From NCBI GenBank assembly GCA_026770585.1, contig MU646707.1, positions 208,131-218,981 of the forward strand: a stretch of 10,851 nucleotides of DNA, in the 5' to 3' direction. A program made the position numbers and the translations under genes. Positions 1 to 6,843 of this stretch are shown here, one piece after another. Position 1 is the first letter of the stretch. The number at the start of each line of letters is the position of its first letter. This DNA comes from Baffinella frigidus. Lineage: Eukaryota; Cryptophyceae; Cryptomonadales; Baffinellaceae. The notes under the pieces were generated by a model. The model made no database searches, had not been told where the DNA came from, and saw only the letters and a list, made by a program, of their open reading frames with translations.

Positions 1-92
1 CATGAAGAATTTAGGGTTTAGGGTTTAGGGTTTAGGGGTTCGGGTTGAGTGTGTGGGGTTTAGGGTTCAAGGTTTCGGGTTCGGGGTTACAC
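1..92 (+). repeat. Telomere-like TTTAGGG repeat, block 1
   Basis: Near-perfect TTTAGGG copies at about 10-36, degenerating into GGGTTCGGGTTGAGTG-type variants. It lies in the AOX intron that follows exon 7. Confidence 0.85.
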
Positions 93-166
93 CTGCTTGA
101 GCTGGATGAAGGTGAGGAGGTGCATCCTCTCGTTCTCCGCCTCCTCGAGCAGAGTGTGGATCCACC
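93..166 (-). CDS. AOX: AOX exon 7 (ExxH di-iron motif)
   Basis: 74 nt, acceptor ACACCAG and donor CAG|GTGTAA. It encodes [19 protein letters not shown], the hallmark AOX motif that supplies the Glu and His ligands of the first ExxH pair. Degenerate TTTAGGG repeat lies on both sides. The next exon is outside the window. Confidence 0.95.
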
Positions 167-693
167 CTGGTGTCGCGTTGAGGGTTTAGGGTTTAGGGTG
201 TAGGGTGTAGGGTTTCGGGGTTCGGAGTTTGATGTTGGGGTTGCGGGTTGGGGGTGTAGGGTGTAGGGTGTGATGATCAGGGTGTAGGGGGTAGGGGGTA
301 GGGTTTCGGGTTGCGAGTTGCGGGTTTCGTGTTTCGGGGGTCGGGTTTACGGCTTAGGGTTAAGGGTTTAGGGTTTACGGCTTAAGGTTTGGGAGTTGGG
401 GTGTAGGGTTTGGGGTTTAGGGTTTGGGGTTTAGGGTTTGGTGTTTGGGGTTGAAGGTTTGGGGTTGAGGGTTGAGGGTTTGGGGTGTACCGTGGTCGCG
501 GTCCATGCGGCGAAGAGACCGAAGGTGCCGCAGCATCCCCGCCGCCATCCCTGCCAGCGAGAGAGAGACTTTAAGATTGAGAGAGAGACAGAGAGAGAGA
601 AAGTGATATGTATATATATATATAATATATGTATATATATAAAAATATACATGTATGTATGTATGTATGTATATATATAAATATATATGTATG

Positions 694-756
<63 letters not shown>

Positions 757-791
757 ATATATATGTATATATATATATTTATGTATGTATG

Positions 792-854
<63 letters not shown>

Positions 855-3024
855 ATATATATATACGTATATATGTATGCATATATAAACGTATATAAAG
901 TGCTCAAAACCTTATATACGTTTACGTATACGTGGTGTACGTATGCGTCACTTCCCCGGGGTAGGGGTTGCCGAAACGGATCAAAGCGACATAGAGGTAG
1001 GGGTTACCAGGTACGCCTGGGTCCTAGGGCTTATCGCTTAGGGGTTATTCAAAATCCCTTCGAAGTCCGCTGTGTGGGGTAGGGGGGAATCCCTTCGAAG
1101 TCTGCTGTGGGGTAGGGGTTACAAAATCCCTTCGAAGTCCGCTGTGTGGTAGGGGTTACAAAATGCCTTGGAAGTCCGGTGTGTGGGGTAGGGGGTTACC
1201 AGGGACGCCCGCGACAGTCTCGAGGAAGATGGCGCGGTTGAGCACCTTGTTGTATGTCACCTCCCCGAACCTTTGGGGGGTTTAGGGGTTAGGGGTTTGG
1301 GGTTTGGGGCGGAGGGGTAGGACGAACCTGTTGCACGAGACGGAGTCGAAAGACCAGCGTGCTTGGGAATAGCCGGCCGACCAGAGTGAGGCAGAGCTGG
1401 AACATTCAGGATGCGTCCTGAATCTTCTAGCTCTGCCTCACTGCTGCAGGCTTCAGGATAGAGGTTCCAGGTTTCAGGAGGACGCACCAGAAGCCCGAGA
1501 AGCGCGCGAGCTTGACATTTCGGAACAAGACATCATCTGTCCCGCTTCTTAACGCTTGTAACGCCGAAGACATGTGTAGAAATGCTATTTCAGGCGTTAA
1601 ACCAAGGCTTAAGATAGACTAAATCAGGGCTATGTTCCGAGATTACCGGTAGCCCGAGAACGTGTCAAAAGGAAAAGATCTCTCTAAACCCACAAGGCGA
1701 AGTTGATCAAACCGAGGCTGGAGTGTGACCCACATCCCTCGGAGCACGGTGCGAAAACGACGAACCTTGCCCCACGGAAACACCTCAAGCTTATCCGGGG
1801 AAAACTATTTTTCTTTAGTTTGATGGCAAGGAAAATTACTACACAATTCGTTCTTATTAGTAATATTAAAGCATTTGTGTGGTAATTTTCCTTGCCATCA
1901 AACTAAAGAAAAATAGGTTTCCCCGGATAAAAGCTCCAGGCTCGATTTGGTTACCGGTAGCCGGAGAAGGTGTCGAAGGACCAGCGGGCCATCTTAACGA
2001 GCATCAGCGCCAGGCGGTCCGGCATGTCCGTGGGCTCGACGTGCGTTTGCTTCACCGCGTCCACCTGTAACCGTCAATAACCGTCAATAACCGTCAATAA
2101 CCGTCAATAACCGTCCATAACCGGGGACGTGCGTTGCTTTGAACGCGTGCACCTGCGTGGGGGCGGCGGTTATTGACGGTTATGGACGGCATGTCGTGTG
2201 GGGACGCGGGTTATTGACGGCACGCGATGGCGGGTGAGAGGGGAGGGGAGGGGGGCATCGCGACGTTCGGGGATCCTCAGCCGCGCGGCTGAGGATCCCT
2301 AAACCCTCAACCCTGAAGGGTCGCCGTCTTGCGTCAGGAGCAGAGGTAGGGTTGAATTCTGGGGGCGGCGGCGGAGGAGGTCAGGAGGCGGGGATGGGGC
2401 GCACACCTCCTCCTGGGTCCAGACAGCGTGGGCCATGGGGTTGGTCCACAATGCTTCCGGCTTGCGCGTCTGGTCCGCACACTTCTGCACGCCCAGCGGG
2501 TGCACGTTGGCTGACTTCTTGAAGTGCACCTGTGTGGGTGGGGGGTGGGGGGTGAGAACAGGGGTGGGGCGGCGGGGGTTGGGGTGCGAGTCATGAGAGG
2601 GATCGGGAGAAGGTGTAAAACCATGTCAGAAACGATGAATTCGTCCTGTTTGAGGTAGGACTTCCCGCGGCGAGGAACGTGCGCGGGGCAGGCGCGCTGC
2701 ATGGCGGCGTTGGCGGGCATCGCCATCTTGGATGCGAAGAACGGCGCCGCGGAGAAAGCGGGAGCGCCTTTCACCTGCGGGGAGCAGAGCAGAGAGGGTG
2801 GATGAGGTCGCGACTTGATCCGCTCTGCAGGCGGAGGCGCGCGGTGGGGCTCCAGGTGTGTGAAAGAAGTGGATGGCGCAAGGTAGAGGTTCGACCAGTC
2901 AAGTGTGGCGGCTCCGTTTCAATGTTCGTCTGGTACGGGTAGAGGAGGGTTGGGATTGAGGCAGCGGGATGGTGTTGGGAGCGCCTACCATCGAGACAGC
3001 GGACTTGAGTGGGCCGCCGATCAT
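93..3024 (-). CDS. AOX: Mitochondrial alternative oxidase, 5' seven exons, 3' part outside window
   Basis: Alternative oxidase is a di-iron ubiquinol oxidase of the mitochondrial inner membrane that passes electrons from ubiquinol to oxygen, bypassing complexes III and IV. Reading the minus strand, exons 2989-3024, 2622-2774, 2407-2529, 1955-2064, 1200-1270, 491-550 and 93-166 join in frame (627 nt, 209 codons). Every intron is GT-AG, with lengths 214, 92, 342, 684, 649 and 324 nt. Family signatures in order: [11 protein letters not shown] (about 113-123), LETVAGVPG (157-165), [15 protein letters not shown] (172-186) and [13 protein letters not shown] (190-202). The di-iron ligands visible are E158, E197 and H200; their spacing (39, then 3) equals that of the trypanosome enzyme. 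The remaining three ligands and the stop lie beyond position 1. The first 55 residues contain no Asp or Glu and are rich in Ala, Lys and Arg, as in a mitochondrial transit peptide. Family assignment is very secure; the start codon is less so. Confidence 0.95.
175..486 (+). repeat. Telomere-like TTTAGGG repeat, block 2
   Basis: About 310 bases of G-rich repeats on the + strand (GGGTTTA, GGGTGTA, GGGTTTG, GGGTTGA variants). It fills nearly all of the AOX intron between exons 6 and 7, so the transcript carries the C-rich CCCTAAA strand. Confidence 0.85.
491..550 (-). CDS. AOX: AOX exon 6
   Basis: 60 nt, acceptor CTGGCAG and donor CACG|GTACAC, phase 1 at the 3' end. It encodes [19 protein letters not shown], the conserved helix between the first iron ligand and the ExxH motif. 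A long CT-rich tract (rc of 556-600) precedes the acceptor and would serve as the polypyrimidine tract. Confidence 0.95.
556..900. repeat. GA tract plus compound (TA)n/(TG)n/(TATG)n microsatellite
   Basis: A GAGAGA-rich tract (556-600) is followed by alternating purine-pyrimidine DNA. The array appears as two similar modules (about 653-775 and 779-870), each a TATG run, a long TA run, then a GTGTGTGTGTG run. It sits in the AOX intron before exon 6. Long reading frames across it are repeat artefacts. Confidence 0.9.
1024..1192. repeat. Four-copy tandem repeat of about 36 bp with dispersed relative
   Basis: Four imperfect units contain AATCCCTTCGAAGTCCGC followed by TGTGTGGGGTAGGGGTTAC-like sequence, ending just before AOX exon 5. 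The first unit and its left flank (1024-1078, CTTATCGCTTAGGGGTTATTC) recur inverted at about 9405-9462. Confidence 0.8.
1200..1270 (-). CDS. AOX: AOX exon 5 (first di-iron glutamate)
   Basis: 71 nt in phases 2 to 1, acceptor CCCAAAG and donor CCTG|GTAACC. It encodes [15 protein letters not shown]. The Glu of LET is the first iron ligand. The acceptor is preceded directly by CCCTAAA-type repeat (CCCCTAACCCCTAAACCC). Confidence 0.95.
1271..1320. repeat. Short telomere-like stretch at AOX exon 5 acceptor
   Basis: The + strand reads GGGGTTTAGGGGTTAGGGGTT. On the transcribed strand this gives CCCTAAACCCC and CTAACCCC directly before the 3' splice site of exon 5. Confidence 0.7.
1328..1362 (-). 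pseudogene. Decayed copy of AOX exon 4 3' end
   Basis: Minus-strand reading [12 protein letters not shown] parallels [12 protein letters not shown] of exon 4. It still ends in a usable donor, CAACAG|GTTCGT, in the same phase 2, 57 nt before exon 5. The 5' part of the exon is missing. It could be a cryptic alternative exon but is more likely a duplication relic. Confidence 0.6.
1385..1442. repeat. Hairpin with 14-bp outer and 8-bp inner arms
   Basis: AGTGAGGCAGAGCT (1385-1398) pairs exactly with 1429-1442. ATTCAGGA (1404-1411) pairs exactly with 1416-1423 around a TGCG loop. The two stems are separated by a short mismatch. It lies in AOX intron 4. Confidence 0.85.
1443..1642. other. AOX intron 4 interior, nothing recognised
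   Basis: Mixed-composition sequence without a reading frame, repeat or RNA I can identify. It is bounded by a hairpin on the left and an exon-4 relic on the right. Confidence 0.5.
1643..1675 (-). pseudogene. Second decayed copy of AOX exon 4 3' end
   Basis: The minus strand reads FDTFSGYR and ends CTACCG|GTAATC. This is the same codons, phase and donor context as exon 4 (1955-1983), with a few base differences over about 30 nt. Upstream similarity stops after the Phe codon. Confidence 0.7.
1788..1935. mobile_element. MITE-like inverted-repeat element in AOX intron 4
   Basis: The arms 1788-1846 and 1875-1935 are inverted copies. Positions 1805-1839 and 1882-1916 match perfectly over 35 bp, and the outer parts (AGCTTATCCGGGGAAA and its partner) match with small gaps. 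The AT-rich centre is 28 nt and has no coding capacity. The shape fits a foldback or MITE-type element. No clear target-site duplication is visible. Confidence 0.75.
1955..2064 (-). CDS. AOX: AOX exon 4 (core helix entry)
   Basis: 36 codons plus 2 nt. The acceptor is ACAG (CAG at 2067-2065) and the donor is CG|GTAACC, phase 2. It encodes the [13 protein letters not shown] motif and the [11 protein letters not shown] motif typical of the family just before the membrane-bound di-iron core. Parts of this exon recur in decayed form at 2124-2152, 1647-1675 and 1328-1362. Confidence 0.95.
2069..2220. repeat. 10-bp minisatellite AACCGTCAAT with inverted copies
   Basis: Five head-to-tail AACCGTCAAT-type units occupy 2069-2122. 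Inverted copies lie at about 2168-2188 and 2208-2221 (GGTTATTGACGG, GGTTATGGACGG). The two sides could pair around the exon-4 relic at 2124-2152. The array abuts the acceptor of AOX exon 4. Confidence 0.85.
2124..2152 (-). pseudogene. Decayed copy of AOX exon 4 5' end
   Basis: The minus strand reads VHAFKATHV after an intact acceptor CACGCAG (ending 2153). It parallels VDAVKQTHV at the start of exon 4 without indels. Similarity stops after the Val codon, in minisatellite. Confidence 0.7.
2270..2299. repeat. Perfect 30-bp palindrome
   Basis: GGGATCCTCAGCCGC at 2270-2284 is followed with no spacer by its exact reverse complement at 2285-2299. It lies in AOX intron 3. It could be a cruciform or the junction of an old inverted duplication. 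Confidence 0.9.
2300..2406. other. Rest of AOX intron 3
   Basis: Short CCCTAAACCCTCAACCCTG-type stretch, then GC-rich sequence rich in GGCGGCGG. This is donor-proximal intron, with no separate feature recognised. Confidence 0.5.
2407..2529 (-). CDS. AOX: AOX exon 3
   Basis: 41 codons from acceptor CACACAG (ending 2530) to donor GAGGAG|GTGTGC, phase 0 at both ends. It ends [10 protein letters not shown], which joins the next exon to give [16 protein letters not shown], the usual lead into the AOX core (an aromatic residue and an acidic pair before the V-x-x-V-x-x-THxEP stretch). Confidence 0.9.
2622..2774 (-). CDS. AOX: AOX exon 2 (transit peptide and mature N terminus)
   Basis: 51 codons between acceptor CAG (2777-2775) and donor ATG|GTTTTA, phase 0 at both ends. 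It starts [13 protein letters not shown] and ends DEFIVSDM. The first half is basic and Ala-rich with no acidic residues, typical of a mitochondrial presequence. The second half turns acidic, so processing is likely inside or just after this exon. Confidence 0.85.
2989..3024 (-). CDS. AOX: AOX exon 1 (probable start, transit peptide)
   Basis: Twelve codons beginning ATG and reading [12 protein letters not shown], ending at ATG|GTAGGC (donor at 2988-2987), phase 0. The frame stays open upstream to a TAG near 3200 with no earlier ATG, so this ATG is the simplest start. An upstream exon cannot be excluded, because the open stretch is Arg/Ser-rich and also looks like targeting sequence. Confidence 0.6.
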
Positions 3025-3338
3025 TGTGTGGGCGCGCGAGGGCGTGGGGCTCAGAGAGCGTTGGGACTGGGAAGTAGCGTGCACGAGTTGTTGAAGCCTG
3101 AATCCCTTCAGTCCTAAACCTGCTCCTGTTTTCAGCTGGCCGCACGTAACGAGCAGAGGTCTTTTTGCTAAAAATACCCTCGGGGTTGTGACTGTTGGTG
3201 ACTATGGGAAAAAAAACGTGTATGTACTCGTAGTAGGAATGAGTGTCTTCGTGACGGTCGATGACCATCGACCCGGTCCATCTATACGAATGTCCCCTCG
3301 TCTCATCAGAGGGATGCTCCCCCCTTGGGGACGCTCCA
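3025..3338. promoter_or_regulatory. Presumed AOX 5' region
   Basis: This is about 310 bases between the AOX start and the next element. On the minus strand, open reading continues to a TAG near 3200. A TATA-like TATTTTTA lies around 3168-3180. Transcription start and promoter placement are inference only. A GGTCGATGACCATCGACC palindrome lies at about 3255-3272. Confidence 0.3.
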
Positions 3339-4011
3339 TCATGGGAAAGTGGTCAATAAGGCCACATGTTATGGTCGGAAAAATATTTCCTGAGAATATG
3401 AGCTGTGGCTAATAGCACTTGTACATAACAAGTTGATTGTATTTTCATTGTAAATTCTTACCAGAAACGCCTTTTAAAGCGATTCTCCATGAACCTTCGT
3501 TATGGACTCTTTCCAAGAATTCTGGAGCTTGAACAAAATTATCCATGCCCCCAAAATTGCCAGAAGTCAACTTTTGAAAAATTCTTATGTCAATTTGTCC
3601 CCCCAAGAGCCCCTAGGAAGGTCCTAGGGCCCTACGGTAGGGTTGACTCAAAAAAGCCTTTGTGTAGTAAACAAGTCCCATGTGACCATGAGTGGTCAAA
3701 TCAAACAGATTTGAAATATATTTAGTAACGTTTGTGAAACTGATAATATGGCCCGAATTCTCCATGAAGAAGTAACGGGTGAGAATTCCAGAATATATGT
3801 ATTTAGTCATGTCTTGAACACACCCTTTCATAATCGGAAGGTTGTACCAGAATCGGATGTGGAGACGAGGAAAACCGTGAATTTGGGGCACCGCTTATGG
3901 CCAAATGAGAATTCCCGTGGTCAAAACCAGCGTGACTGTAGTAATCTCATAAAAAATTTCCGACCATAACATGTGGCCTAAGTGTCAATAAGTGGTCACA
4001 TTTCCCCATGG
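3339..4011. mobile_element. About 670-bp element bounded by inverted repeats
   Basis: The arms 3339-3391 and 3946-4011 are inverted copies, with an exact 22-bp core at 3360-3381 and 3957-3978. The outer parts (ATGGGAAAGTGGTCAATAAG and its partner) match with small gaps. The interior is AT-rich, with no convincing protein, and holds a copy of a dispersed CCTACGGTAGGG module at 3619-3642. This fits a non-autonomous DNA transposon. Confidence 0.65.
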
Positions 4012-4232
4012 CGCCGCTCACCCCTGGCGATGAGGAGGACTCGAGACCGAGACGAGGCCTCTGGGTGCCGCGCCGCCAGCACTTGCAAAGCAGGTGGGCA
4101 CCGGACGTCCCGGTGAAGACGTTCAGCAGCCGCTGAAGACGTCCCATCGTCCATGAGAAGGATGTCAGGTACCCTAGAGAGATAGCTTGTTCGTTGAACA
4201 CAGATCACGACTTCGGGAACATGAAGAGGTGA
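4012..4232. other. GC-rich coding-like island, unidentified
   Basis: GC-rich sequence stands out between an AT-rich element and telomere-like repeat. The minus strand is open in two overlapping frames (for example VPDILLMDDGTSSAAAERL), and the + strand is open across 4015-4105 up to a possible donor at AGCAG|GTGGGC. It contains a direct repeat (GACGTCTTCA.CGG type). No family is recognised. It may be an exon or an exon relic. Confidence 0.3.
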
Positions 4233-4690
4233 GGAAGAGTCTAAACCCTAAACCCTAAACCCCAAACCATCAACCATAAACCTTACACCCTACACCCTGA
4301 ACCCTGGACCCTGAACCCAAAACCCTAAACCCTAAACCCTCTACACCCTACACCCTGCACCCTACACCCTACACCCTACACCCTACACCCTACGCCTTAC
4401 GCCCTACACCCTAGAACCTAACCCTAAACCCTAAAACCTAAAACCTCAACCCTTCGCCCTTAACCCTCAACCCTCAACCCTCAACCTTCAACCCTCAAGC
4501 CTCAACCCTCAAGCCCAAACCATAAACTGTTAAACCTAAACCCTAAACCCTAAACACCAAACCCCAAACCCTAAAACCTAAACCCTAAACCCTAAACCCT
4601 AAAACCTGAACCCTGAATCCTCAACCCTGTACCCTGAAACCTGAACCCTGAATCCTGATCCCTGAACCTGGAACCCTAAACTCTAAACTC
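4233..4690 (-). repeat. Telomere-like CCCTAAA repeat, block 3
   Basis: About 460 bases of degenerate CCCTAAA/CCCTACA/CCCTCAA repeats, with the C-rich strand on +, opposite in orientation to blocks 1-2. Its right edge is cut cleanly by the terminal repeat of the next element at 4694. Confidence 0.9.
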
Positions 4691-4836
4691 TCTAGTGTGG
4701 CCGACGAGAACCCATCAACCAGTCTCATCACTGCCAGTTTTTATTTAAAAAGTGAAACTTGCTGGGGTGCGGGGTACCAGTTTTTTAATCAGTTTTTAAG
4801 GTCAAAGAGTTTTTTTCCCATCCACGAACGATGCGC

Positions 4837-4890
4837 AAATGGCCGTAGTTCAGTGAAATGTTGGCCATTTGTATCATGTTGAAATGTTCT
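4837..4890 (+). other. tRNA-like A-box region, copy 1, with hairpin
   Basis: TAGTTCAGTGA (4846-4856) resembles the pol III A box, and TGTTGAAATG (about 4877-4886) is a weak B-box counterpart. AAATGGCC (4837-4844) pairs with GGCCATTT (4863-4870). The better-preserved homologue is at 7008-7048. It may be SINE-derived. Confidence 0.3.
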
Positions 4891-4959
4891 GGACTCTCCG
4901 CAGGACACTCTTCCCAATTTCGCCTACAGAGTTCGTTCAAAAAGACACTTGCGACGACT

Positions 4960-6080
4960 TAGGATTCAGTGAGAACAACTCAAAATTCACTTAGGACAAA
5001 TTGGGTTTCCATCACGCTGACTTTGTTTTCTGTAAGTGTATAGTGTGTATTGTTTCGGGTTTGGGGTTTATGGCTGGAAATTTTGTGTTTGGGGTTTGAG
5101 ATTTGGGGTCTGGGGGTTGGGGTTGAAAGTTCAGCGTGAAGGGTTTAGGGTTTAGGGTTCAGGGTTCAAGGTTTAGGGATTCAGTCATGAGAACCCAGGA
5201 TTCAGTCGGGAGGACTCAGGATTCAGTCAGAAGGAACCAGGAGTCAGGATGGTCTCAGGATTCAATCGGGATGACCCAGGATTTAGTCAGGAGGGTAGGA
5301 GGACACAGGATTCAGTCAGGATGACTGAAGATTCAGTCAGGATGACTGAGGATTTGGCAGGATGACTCAGGATTCAGTTGGGATGTTTTAGAATTCAGTT
5401 ACGAGAACTCAGGATTGACAGAGGATGCAGGATTCAGTCAGGATGACTGAAGATTCAGTCAGGATGACTGAGGATTTGGCAGGATGACTCAGGATTTAGT
5501 CGGGATGACTTAGAATTCAGTTACGAGAACTCAGGATTGACAGAGGATAACACAGAACTGAGTCAGGATGACTGAAGATTCAGTCAGGATGACAGAGGAT
5601 TTGGCAGGATGACTCAAGATTCGGTCAGGATGACTCAGGATTCAGACAGGAGAACTCAGGATTGAGTTAGGATGACACGGGATTGAGTTAGGATGACTCA
5701 GGATTCGGTCAGTATGACTCAGGAATCAATGAGTGTTGCTCAGGATTGACCCAGCAAGACTCAGGATTTAGTCAAAAAAACTCAGGATTCGCCCAGAAAA
5801 ACTCAGGATTCGCCCAGAAAGACGCAAGATTCACCCAGAAAGACTTAAGATTCACACAACAAGACTCAGGATTCACCCAGAAAGACTCAGGATTCAGTCA
5901 GGATCAATCAGGATTTACTAAGAAAAACTCAGGATTCACCCAGAAAAACTGAGGATTCGCCCAGAAAAACTCAGGATTCGCCCAGAAAAGCTCAGCATTC
6001 GCCCAGAAAAGCTCAGCATTCGCCCAGAAAGACTCAGGATTCACTCAGGGGGACTCAGGATTCACTCAGAGGGACTCGGG
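4960..6080 (+). repeat. 21-nt minisatellite GACTCAGGATTCAGTCAGGAT with higher-order structure
   Basis: Dozens of diverged units. The left half favours CAGTCAGGAT endings (about 5180-5740) and the right half CACCCAGAAA endings (about 5745-6040). Within 5321-5690 a block of about 122-125 bp repeats three times (recurring ATGACTGAAG at 5321, 5443, 5568). The 21-nt period is 7 codons, so open frames arise automatically (DSGFTQK heptads). Stops in the left half argue against a protein. Confidence 0.9.
5133..5181 (+). repeat. Short telomere-like stretch inside minisatellite region
   Basis: GGGTTTAGGGTTTAGGG-type copies with GGGTTCAGGGTTCAAGG variants lie at the left edge of the dense minisatellite. 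The GGATTCAG unit may have grown from such variants; that is inference. Confidence 0.6.
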
Positions 6081-6223
6081 AGAAAGTTTACAGGTACCTG
6101 GTGCAGTGAAACACCCATTTCCCGCTAAAAACTGGTGTTTTTTACTAAAAACTGCCTGAGCCAGTTTTATGGGTTGCCGAGCTTAAAAACTTACCACCTT
6201 CACCTTGACTCGTCGGCCACACT

Positions 6224-6432
6224 CAACCCCTGTGCCCTCAGACCCTAAACCCCAACCCCAAAACCCCAAAACCCCAAACCCCTAAACCCTAAACCCCAAC
6301 GCCCAAACTTTAATCCCTAAACCCTAAACTCCAAACCCGGAACTCTAAATCCTAAATTTTAAACCCTAAATGCTAAACCCCAAACCCCAAACCCCAAACC
6401 CCAAACACTCAACACTCAACAGTAAACTCTAA
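6224..6432 (-). repeat. Telomere-like CCCTAAA repeat, block 4
   Basis: Degenerate CCCTAAACCCC/CCCCAAA repeats with the C-rich strand on +, the same orientation as block 3 on the other side of the TIR element. Confidence 0.85.
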
Positions 6433-6843
6433 AACCGGGCTAAAACCGGGGAGGCACCGACGTGAATACATTTTCCAACGCTACTTCACACACGGCTTTG
6501 CGCAAAGAGCACGTACTCTGGAGCTTTTCGCTCGCCGAAACCCTTTAGGTCCTTTAGGTTCTGCGAGCTCCCAACATAGGCGGACACCGGAACTTGTTCT
6601 GTAGAAAGGCCATGCTTCCTTTCGGATCACATTCAGCCCCCCCGGTGCAGACATCAGTGGAGCTTTTCGCTCGCCGAAAGCTGCAAAGCTCCGGGCCATC
6701 CCGATTGCTGACAGTCGGCATCGAGATTTCTCAATTTCATCAAATTTGACAAAATTCGAATTTTGGTACGTGCTCGTAGCACGTACACTGTACCGAGCTG
6801 CGAGCGATGTTTCGTAGGTGGACGATCTTCTGCAGGTGACTCT
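6433..6843. other. Unassigned segment with direct repeat and two palindromes
   Basis: A 21-bp sequence ending TTTTCGCTCGCCGAAA occurs at 6520-6540 and exactly again at 6659-6679. CAAAATTCGAATTTTG (6750-6765) is a perfect palindrome. It is followed at once by GTACGTGCT/AGCACGTAC arms (6766-6774 and 6778-6786) with a 3-nt loop. No gene is recognised. Confidence 0.7.

Larger units (their letters stand above)
4694..6223. mobile_element. 1.53-kb TIR element carrying a 21-nt minisatellite
   Basis: The ends are exact inverted copies of 15 bp: AGTGTGGCCGACGAG at 4694-4708 and its complement at 6209-6223. Both junctions are with telomere-like CCCTAAA DNA, as if the element had landed inside one block (4233-4690 continuing at 6224-6430). 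Inner sequence is a unique left part (4709-4960), a 21-nt minisatellite (about 4960-6080) and a unique right part with repeated CTAAAAACTG motifs (6126-6160). There is no transposase frame, so it is non-autonomous. A target-site duplication is not evident. Confidence 0.7.

Noticed and set aside
1-92. True chromosome end
   Set aside because: The repeats are degenerate, and AOX coding sequence must continue to the left, so this is interstitial repeat.
571-1082. Long reading frames on both strands rich in Tyr, Ile, His and Val
   Set aside because: They are translations of the TA/TG/TATG microsatellite inside an AOX intron.
2334-2774. Single 146-codon minus-strand gene
   Set aside because: Only the first 51 codons (AOX exon 2) are coding. 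The remainder reads through a GT-AG intron and out of frame over exon 3.
2771-3268. 165-codon minus-strand frame
   Set aside because: It overlaps AOX exon 1 and intron 1 in a different frame and has no recognisable domain.
5746-5952. Heptad protein of DSGFTQK repeats
   Set aside because: A 21-nt repeat is open in a frame by period alone. The related left half of the array has stops, there is no start context or flanking exon, and the array lies in a TIR element.
4960-6080. CRISPR array
   Set aside because: There are no constant-length unique spacers; units are contiguous and diverged, and the genome is eukaryotic.
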